A stretch of DNA of 7,387 bases from positions 1 through 7,387 of the forward strand of contig JAFYIW010000131.1 in NCBI GenBank assembly GCA_017538465.1, in the 5' to 3' direction. Position numbers and translations under genes: made by a program. Under the pieces are notes generated by a model that was given only the letters and a program-made list of their open reading frames with translations, made no database searches and was not told where the DNA came from. The stretch comes from Victivallales bacterium. GTDB lineage: Bacteria; Verrucomicrobiota; Lentisphaeria; Oligosphaerales; Oligosphaeraceae. Each line of letters begins with the position of its first letter. Positions within the stretch are counted from its first letter, which is position 1. Below, in pieces: positions 1 to 4,387 of this stretch.

Positions 1-50
1 ATGATGGCGATGACCACCAGGAGTTCAATCAAGGTGAAGGTCTTTTTCAT
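1..50 (-). CDS. Prepilin-like protein, N-terminal 16 codons only (cut by window edge)
   Basis: The reverse strand from 50 encodes MKKTFTLIELLVVIAI and continues off the left edge. This is the class III (type IV pilin-like) signal region: a short basic leader, an FTLIE cleavage/methylation site and the start of the hydrophobic helix. It matches the complete prepilin-like gene to its right at 47 of 50 bases by eye, so the two are tandem paralogues. The residue before the expected cleavage point is Thr rather than the usual Gly. The start ATG (50-48) lies downstream of a near-consensus promoter at 133-106. No Shine-Dalgarno sequence is visible in the bases just before it. The body of the protein, and hence its specific role, is outside the window. 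Confidence 0.85.
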   Translation of the reverse strand, partial: MKKTFTLIELLVVIAI

Positions 51-105
51 GGTGATTTTATGGGAATGAGGTTGAATGAAGTGAAACCTGACAAGAATAA
101 TGCAA

Positions 106-133
106 ATTATAGGTAATTATTGTTTTTTTTCAA
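106..133 (-). promoter_or_regulatory. Sigma70-type promoter for the partial prepilin-like gene
   Basis: On the reverse strand TTGAAA (133-128) is followed by a 16-base AT-rich spacer and a perfect TATAAT (111-106). This predicts a start of transcription near 99 and a leader of about 50 bases. The surrounding 51-145 stretch is markedly AT-rich compared with the coding DNA. It lies after the terminator of the preceding gene, so the second prepilin-like gene is an independent transcription unit. Confidence 0.75.
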
Positions 134-238
134 GAAACATCCGGAATGAAACTTGAAATAAGCAACCTGAATCCGCAGATCTTTCTGACGGCATTGGGGC
201 AAGGTGCAAGGCCGCCAGCGAAACCAAGAATCCGGAAG

Positions 239-270
239 AAAAAAGGCGCCCGACTTTCGCCGGGCGCCTT
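239..270 (-). terminator. Intrinsic terminator of the prepilin-like gene
   Basis: On the reverse strand a 10-bp stem pairs 270-261 with 252-243. The 8-base loop can close two further pairs (one G-U) around a GAAA tetraloop. A run of six T follows (244-239). The hairpin starts 28 bases after the stop codon of the prepilin-like gene. The opposite strand has no T-run, so it acts leftward only. Confidence 0.88.
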
Positions 271-298
271 GCGTCATGCGATGCGAGAGGTGTTTCGC

Positions 299-1081
299 CT
301 ACCAGAGGTTGGGATCGTCTTCGTCCCGATAGCCGCCGTCCCAGCAGGGAGTCCAGTATCTGTAGTACTCCGAGTTCCTTCCATAGGTGATTTTACCAGA
401 AGTGGCCTCGACGTGTCCGTCAATCATGGCGACATTCGCCTTGGCGTCATGGTTATAACGCACGGGGTAGATGTTCCAGGTGCGCGGTGCCGGATATCCA
501 TCCCAGGGATAGATGAAGCAGGTGTAGTCAGAGGTGATGTAATCGCCGTAGGCGCTGGGGGTGGAGTCCGCCATATACACCAGTCTGCTGGGCCTGCCGT
601 TGCGGCTGACGATCATGGAATAGGTCACGCATTTGCGCTCGTCGGTAATGGACGTGTCACTCCAGATGCCGAAGCTCAGGATGTTGATGCCGTAGGAGTA
701 CATCTTCTGCGCGGTCTTGCGGTTGGTATGGTAGTCCACGACGTTGTTCACGTTGAGATACTCGCTGACCCTGATCTTGCTCTCCGGGCAGTCCATCATC
801 TTGGGAGCCACGTCCATCTCCAGCTTCATCTTCAGGAAGACGGGGTAGTAGTGGTAGTTGTTGGTGTTGTTCACGGGGTCGGTCATGGCGGCCAGGAAGT
901 AGTCGTTGTTGTCGCCGGAATACATGATGCTGCTCAGAACGAGCTGTTTCATGTTGTTCATGCAGGAAGCGGCGCGTGCCTTGGCGCGTGCCTTGGCGAG
1001 GGCTGGGAGGAGCATGGAGGCCAGAATCGCGATGATGGCGATGACCACCAGGAGTTCAATCAGAGTGAAGGACTTTTTCAT
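299..1081 (-). CDS. Prepilin-like (type II secretion G-like) protein with H-X9-DG motif
   Basis: The 260-residue product is a pseudopilin of the kind abundant in PVC bacteria. It has a short basic leader (MKKS), an FTLIE cleavage/methylation motif at residues 5-9 and a hydrophobic helix to about residue 28. An AKARAKARA stretch (29-37) and a conserved SCMNNMKQL segment follow. Near the C-terminus His211 and Asp221-Gly222 form a perfect H-X9-DG signature of the 'prepilin processing-associated' domain. The tail is rich in Tyr, Trp and Asp. Glu at mature position 5 is kept, but the residue before the cleavage site is Ser, not Gly. The ATG at 1081 was chosen because it gives the family's usual leader; an in-frame TTG at 1117 would add 12 atypical residues and sit at the predicted transcription start. 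No Shine-Dalgarno is visible. Such proteins are expected to be cleaved by a PilD-type peptidase and held in the envelope; the substrate or structure it serves is unknown. Confidence 0.9.
   Translation of the reverse strand: MKKSFTLIELLVVIAIIAILASMLLPALAKARAKARAASCMNNMKQLVLSSIMYSGDNNDYFLAAMTDPVNNTNNYHYYPVFLKMKLEMDVAPKMMDCPESKIRVSEYLNVNNVVDYHTNRKTAQKMYSYGINILSFGIWSDTSITDERKCVTYSMIVSRNGRPSRLVYMADSTPSAYGDYITSDYTCFIYPWDGYPAPRTWNIYPVRYNHDAKANVAMIDGHVEATSGKITYGRNSEYYRYWTPCWDGGYRDEDDPNLW
971..994 (-). repeat. Two tandem copies of a 12-bp unit inside the prepilin-like gene
   Basis: On the plus strand ggcgcgtgcctt occurs twice in a row (971-982 and 983-994), followed by a degenerate third unit. On the coding strand it encodes the AKAR-AKAR repeat just after the hydrophobic helix. 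The 12-base period keeps frame, so copy-number change would lengthen or shorten the linker by four residues. Confidence 0.8.
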
Positions 1082-1126
1082 GGTTGTAAAGAGTTTTTTT
1101 GTGAGAGAAAAAAGCAAAGCAAAGTA

Positions 1127-1155
1127 ATTATAGCATTCGCGGAAGATAAAATCAA
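1127..1155 (-). promoter_or_regulatory. Sigma70-type promoter for the prepilin-like gene
   Basis: The reverse strand has TTGATT (1155-1150), a 17-base spacer and a perfect TATAAT (1132-1127). The predicted transcript starts near 1120 and has a leader of about 40 bases before the ATG at 1081. It lies downstream of the terminator that ends the ribosomal operon, so the prepilin-like gene is transcribed separately. Confidence 0.78.
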
Positions 1156-1214
1156 GTAGAAGCGGCCAAAAACTGGCAATTGAAGAGTTTTTGACTGGCT
1201 GGGGCTTTGTGGAT

Positions 1215-1252
1215 AAAAAAAGGATGGCGGGGACACGGGAGGTGTCCCCGCC
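1215..1252 (-). terminator. Intrinsic terminator ending the ribosomal protein operon
   Basis: The reverse strand has a perfect 11-bp GC-rich stem (1252-1242 with 1236-1226) with a 5-base loop. Four bases later comes a run of seven T (1221-1215). It begins 32 bases after the rpsS stop codon. The opposite strand lacks a T-run. It marks the end of the operon directly after rpsS. Confidence 0.9.
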
Positions 1253-1284
1253 ACAATGAAGTATGGACGCTGAAATCCGGAGAA

Positions 1285-1551
1285 CTACTTGCCGGAGATC
1301 TGGCCGTGTCCGCGGAACAGACGGGTGGCGGCGAATTCGCCGAGGCGATGGCCGACCATGTTTTCCGTGACGAAGACGTTCACAAAGCTCTTGCCGTTGT
1401 GAACCGCAAAGGTCAGTCCGACGAAGTCCGGCAGAATGACGGAACGGCGAGACCAGGTCTTGATGGCCTCTTTCTTGGCGGGATCAACCCTCTCCACCTT
1501 CTTCAGGAGAGAGGCGTCCACAAATGGTCCTTTCTTGATGCTTCTGGACAT
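1285..1551 (-). CDS. rpsS: 30S ribosomal protein S19
   Basis: The 88-residue protein matches the S19 family along its length. It has SRSIKKGPFVD at residues 2-12, TWSRRS at 32-37, AVHNGK at 49-54 and MVGHRLGEF at 65-73. S19 sits in the head of the small subunit with S13, contacts 16S rRNA and takes part in the bridge to the large subunit. The start ATG overlaps the rplB stop by one base (TAATG). A strong Shine-Dalgarno GGAGG lies at 1564-1560, inside the end of rplB, 8 bases before the ATG, so translation is probably coupled. It is the last gene of the operon here, whereas in most bacteria rplV follows. The length is normal or slightly short at the lysine-rich C-terminus. Confidence 0.97.
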   Translation of the reverse strand: MSRSIKKGPFVDASLLKKVERVDPAKKEAIKTWSRRSVILPDFVGLTFAVHNGKSFVNVFVTENMVGHRLGEFAATRLFRGHGQISGK

Positions 1552-2381
1552 TACTTCTTCCTCCGAGAGATGATGAAGCGGTCAGACTGCTTCTTGGGTT
1601 TGCGGGTCTTGAAGCCCTTGGAGAGCTGGGCCCAGGGGGACTGCGGGTGTCCGCCGCCGTCCGCCTTGCCTTCGCCGCCGCCCATCGGGCTGTCAACCGG
1701 GTTCTGCGCGACACCACGGACGTGGGGGCGGAAGCCCAGGTAGCGGGCCTTGCCGGCCTTGCCCAGCTTGATGTCGCCGTGCTCGAGGTTGCCGACCTGG
1801 CCGATGACCGCGCGGCACTTGACGTTGATGAGGCGGACTTCGCCGGAGGGCAGACGAACCTGCGCGTAGCCCTTCTCCTTCGCGCGGAGAATGGCGTACT
1901 GGCCGGCGGCGCGGGCGATCTGGGCGCCCTTGCCGGGCTTCATCTCAATGCAGTGGATATTCAGGCCATCGGGGATGTTCTCGATGGGCAGGCAGTTGCC
2001 GGTCTTGAACTCGGCCTTCGGGCCGTTCATCACGACATCACCCTGCTTGAGGCCGAGCGGGGCGATGATGTAGCGCTTCTCGCCGTCCGCGTAGTGCAGG
2101 AGGGCGATGCGGCAAGTGCGGTTGGGGTCGTACTCGATGTGGGCGACCTTCGCCGGCACGCCGTCCTTGTCCGCCCGCTTGAAGTCGATGATGCGATAGG
2201 CGCGCTTGACGCCGCCGCCGCGGAAGCGGACGGTCATGCGTCCGAGATTGTTGCGGCCGCCAGTGGAGCGCTTGCCGACCGTGAGGGACTTCTCGGGGGT
2301 GCGACGGGTGAGTTCCGCGAAGTCGCTCACCACCATCGACCGACGCCCGGGAGACGTTGGTTTGTATGCTTTGATTCCCAT
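1551..2381 (-). CDS. rplB: 50S ribosomal protein L2
   Basis: The 276-residue product is a full-length L2, a primary 23S rRNA-binding protein needed for subunit association and close to the peptidyl-transferase centre. Visible family blocks are KSLTVGKRSTGGRNN (31-45), the RGGG segment at 54-57, AYRIIDFKR (61-69), YDPNRT (84-89), MKPGKGAQIARAAG (147-160) and the C-terminal NPVD...GGGEG loop (227-238). Three positions that are usually His differ. The DHP of the C-terminal loop is DSP (Ser231, E. coli mature His229), and the RH...GGGHK segment reads Phe53 and Val58. The Met in the following position (E. coli His231) also occurs in other phyla. The reading frame is intact on both sides, so this is not a frameshift artefact. 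A weak purine-rich stretch precedes the ATG. It lies 45 bases after rplW and overlaps rpsS by one base. Confidence 0.97.
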   Translation of the reverse strand: MGIKAYKPTSPGRRSMVVSDFAELTRRTPEKSLTVGKRSTGGRNNLGRMTVRFRGGGVKRAYRIIDFKRADKDGVPAKVAHIEYDPNRTCRIALLHYADGEKRYIIAPLGLKQGDVVMNGPKAEFKTGNCLPIENIPDGLNIHCIEMKPGKGAQIARAAGQYAILRAKEKGYAQVRLPSGEVRLINVKCRAVIGQVGNLEHGDIKLGKAGKARYLGFRPHVRGVAQNPVDSPMGGGEGKADGGGHPQSPWAQLSKGFKTRKPKKQSDRFIISRRKK

Positions 2382-2426
2382 CTTCGATTCTCTTCTGGTT
2401 GGGATGAATTCTTGACTCGCCAGGCG

Positions 2427-2720
2427 CTAGAGCAACTCGATCTTGCCCTCCTTGAGGGTGACGATGGCCTTCTTCCAGTCGGGGCGCTTGCCCATCTTCG
2501 CGGTGCGCATGCGCTTGGACTTGCCCAGCATGTTCATGGTGTTCACGGCCGCGACCTTGACGTCGTCGAAGATCTGCTCGACGGCCATCTTGATCTGGTA
2601 CTTGTTGCTCTTCGGATTGACCTTGAAGAGGTACTTGTTGTACTTCTCGGTCATCGTGGTGCCGCGCTCGGTGATGAGCACGGTGTAAACCACACTGTAG
2701 GGATTGAAGTTGCTAGACAT
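2427..2720 (-). CDS. rplW: 50S ribosomal protein L23
   Basis: The 97-residue protein fits L23, which binds domain III of 23S rRNA at the exit-tunnel mouth and docks trigger factor and SRP. The N-terminal VLITERGT (14-21) corresponds to the family's VITEKS-type motif. FKVNPKSNKYQIKMAVEQIFDDVKV-like residues (32-56) form the central ferredoxin-like fold, and VNTMNMLGKSKR (59-70) matches the basic extended loop. A strong Shine-Dalgarno AAGGAGG (2737-2731) overlaps the rplD stop codon and lies 10 bases before the ATG, supporting this start and translational coupling. Length is normal for bacteria. Confidence 0.95.
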   Translation of the reverse strand: MSSNFNPYSVVYTVLITERGTTMTEKYNKYLFKVNPKSNKYQIKMAVEQIFDDVKVAAVNTMNMLGKSKRMRTAKMGKRPDWKKAIVTLKEGKIELL

Positions 2721-2735
2721 GGTGTGGTTCCCTCC

Positions 2736-3368
2736 TTACGCCAGGCGGGCGCCAAGCTGCTGCATGGCGGCCGGGGTGATGATGATTTTCTTGAAGAGCA
2801 TCATCAGGTAGGTGTTGACGGCACTTCCCTTGATGACCAGCACATTCGGGAGATTGCGGGCGGCCAGGTCCAGGTTGTCCTGATACTCGTCCACCAGCAC
2901 CAGCACGCTGTCGCCGGCATTGAGGGCCTTGAGAAGCGCGACCATGGTCTTGGTCTTGTGGTCGGCCAGCTCCAGCTTGTCCACGGCGATGACGTCACCG
3001 TCGTTGACGCGGTCGGTGAAGGCGCGCTTGAGGGCGAGCTTCTCGACCTTCTTGTTGATGGAGACGGCGTAGGAGCGGGGCTTCGGTCCGAAGGCGACCG
3101 CGCCGCCGCGCCACACGGGGCTGGAGGCTCCGCCGGAACGGGCGCGGCCAGTGCCCTTCTGACGCCAGGGCTTGGCCTGGCTGCGGGAACTCAGGGACGC
3201 GCGGTTCTTGGTGCAGGCAGTGCCGGAGCGCATCCGCGCCAGAAACGCGACCACGGAGTCCTTGACCGCCTGGTCGCCTTTGGTTGCCTCCATCCAGATG
3301 TCCTGGATCTCCAACTGAGCGCCCGTGTCGGCGCCCTGCAAATTCTTGACATTCAAATTGGTAGCCAT
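2736..3368 (-). CDS. rplD: 50S ribosomal protein L4
   Basis: The 210-residue protein is L4, an assembly-initiating 23S rRNA binder whose loop lines the exit tunnel. In enteric bacteria it also represses the S10 operon. KPWRQKGTGRAR (66-77) and SPVWRGG (83-89) form the tunnel loop; the Lys in QKGTG (Lys71), whose change gives macrolide resistance in E. coli, is kept. The C-terminal half has NLDLAARNLPNVLV (165-178) and the usual helix-sheet end. The ATG at 3368 is preferred because GGGAG at 3381-3377 lies 8 bases before it. The in-frame GTG at 3377 would add three residues but overlap this ribosome-binding site. It is 18 bases after rplC. Confidence 0.95.
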   Translation of the reverse strand: MATNLNVKNLQGADTGAQLEIQDIWMEATKGDQAVKDSVVAFLARMRSGTACTKNRASLSSRSQAKPWRQKGTGRARSGGASSPVWRGGAVAFGPKPRSYAVSINKKVEKLALKRAFTDRVNDGDVIAVDKLELADHKTKTMVALLKALNAGDSVLVLVDEYQDNLDLAARNLPNVLVIKGSAVNTYLMMLFKKIIITPAAMQQLGARLA

Positions 3369-3376
3369 TGTTGTCA

Positions 3377-3385
3377 CTCCCTCCC
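3377..3385 (-). promoter_or_regulatory. Shine-Dalgarno of rplD (decides its start)
   Basis: The reverse strand reads GGGAGGGAG, ending 8 bases before the ATG at 3368. An upstream in-frame GTG at 3377 begins on the last base of this purine block and would have no properly spaced ribosome-binding site, so the ATG is the likelier start. Confidence 0.7.
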
Positions 3386-3386
3386 G

Positions 3387-4022
3387 TTATTTCTTGACGG
3401 CGCTACGGACGGTGACGATGCCACCGGGGGCTCCCGGAATCGCACCCTTCACGAGGATGAGATGCTCTTCGGGGCGGATGCCCACGACCTTGAGGCTCTG
3501 CACAGTGCGGTTCTTGTCGCCCATGTGACCCGGCATCTTGTGGCCCTTGTAAACCTTGCCGGGCTTTTCGCAGGCGCCGATGGAGCCGGTGCGGCGGGTC
3601 CAGGCGCCGCCGTGGGTTTCACGGCCGCCGGCGAAGCCCCAGCGCTTCACGACGCCCTGGAAGCCATGGCCCTTGGTGCGGCCGGTGATGTCCACGTACT
3701 CGTCCACCGCGAAGAGATCCACGTCCAGCTTGTCGCCGGGCTGCTGGGTGGGGTCGGCGTCCAGGCGGATTTCCTTCATGACGGCGGGCGGATTGGCATC
3801 CAGTCCGGCCGGCTTGAGGTTCCCCAGGATGGACTTGTTGACGTTCTTGGCTTTGCGGCTGCCGAAGGCCAGCAGCAGGGCGCTGTAGCCGTCTTTGGCG
3901 GCCGTCTTGGCGGTGACGACGGTGCAGGGACCGCATTCAATGACGGTAACGGGAACCAGTTCGCCCTTTTCGGAATAGATCTGCGTCATCCCGAGCTTTT
4001 TGCCGATGAGACCTTTTTTCAT
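3387..4022 (-). CDS. rplC: 50S ribosomal protein L3
   Basis: The 211-residue protein is L3, one of the two assembly initiators of the large subunit, with an extension reaching the peptidyl-transferase centre. It begins with the typical GLIGKKLGMTQIY (4-16) and contains TKGHGFQGVVKRWGF (116-130), TRRTGSIG (142-149), KPGKVYKGHKMPGHMG (153-168) and LVKGAIPGAPGG (190-201). At the Gln methylated by PrmB in E. coli (Gln150) this protein has Glu152, so that modification cannot occur here. Shine-Dalgarno AAAGGAG (4038-4032) lies 9 bases before the ATG. The gene is 19 bases after rpsJ and 18 bases before rplD. Confidence 0.97.
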   Translation of the reverse strand: MKKGLIGKKLGMTQIYSEKGELVPVTVIECGPCTVVTAKTAAKDGYSALLLAFGSRKAKNVNKSILGNLKPAGLDANPPAVMKEIRLDADPTQQPGDKLDVDLFAVDEYVDITGRTKGHGFQGVVKRWGFAGGRETHGGAWTRRTGSIGACEKPGKVYKGHKMPGHMGDKNRTVQSLKVVGIRPEEHLILVKGAIPGAPGGIVTVRSAVKK

Positions 4023-4041
4023 GGTTCATGTCTCCTTTGGC

Positions 4042-4356
4042 TTAGAGTTTGATGACGATGTCCACACCGGCCGGCAGCGTGAGCTTCTTGAGCTCATCGA
4101 CGGTGCGTGCGGAGGGGTTGATGATGTCCAGCACGCGCTTGTGGGTGCGGATTTCGAACTGCTCCATGGACTTCTTGTCCACATGGGGGGAGCGGTTCAC
4201 GGTGAAGCGTTCGATTTTGGTCGGCAGGGGGATGGGGCCCGCGACCTGGGCGCCGGTGCGGCGCACGGTTCCGACAATGTCCGCGACGGACTGGTCCAGG
4301 ATGGTGTTCTCAAACGCCTGGAGTCGGATGCGAATGGTGGTTTGCTGTTTGGCCAT
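4042..4356 (-). CDS. rpsJ: 30S ribosomal protein S10 (NusE)
   Basis: The 104-residue protein is S10, a head protein of the small subunit and, as NusE, a partner of NusB in antitermination and of NusG in transcription-translation coupling. The family signature GPIPLPTKIERFTVNRSPHV spans 40-59 and is followed by QFEIRTHKRVLDI (66-78). The C-terminal LPAGVDIVIKL is standard. Shine-Dalgarno AAGGA (4370-4366) lies 9 bases before the ATG. It is the first gene of the S10 block, yet only 31 bases separate it from the EF-G gene upstream. It therefore has no long S10-type leader and no obvious promoter of its own. Confidence 0.97.
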   Translation of the reverse strand: MAKQQTTIRIRLQAFENTILDQSVADIVGTVRRTGAQVAGPIPLPTKIERFTVNRSPHVDKKSMEQFEIRTHKRVLDIINPSARTVDELKKLTLPAGVDIVIKL

Positions 4357-4387
4357 TCTTGTTTTTCCTTTCTTTTTTGACGGTTCC

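Noticed and set aside
1082..1117. Upstream TTG start giving a 272-residue prepilin-like protein
   Set aside because: It would add 12 residues ahead of the standard MKK leader and sits at the predicted transcription start with no ribosome-binding site.
146..1159. Open reading frame of 337 codons on the plus strand, antisense to the prepilin-like gene, with Val/His-rich runs
   Set aside because: The reverse strand has a clear prepilin signal, an H-X9-DG motif, a promoter and a terminator; the plus-strand frame has no recognisable domain and is a shadow.
1647..4052. Open reading frame of 801 codons on the plus strand, antisense to rplB-rplW-rplD-rplC
   Set aside because: It runs across four well-identified ribosomal genes on the other strand and through their spacers. 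Its translation is a low-complexity mix of Val, Ala, Gly, Asp and His, as expected from GC-rich third positions on the opposite strand.
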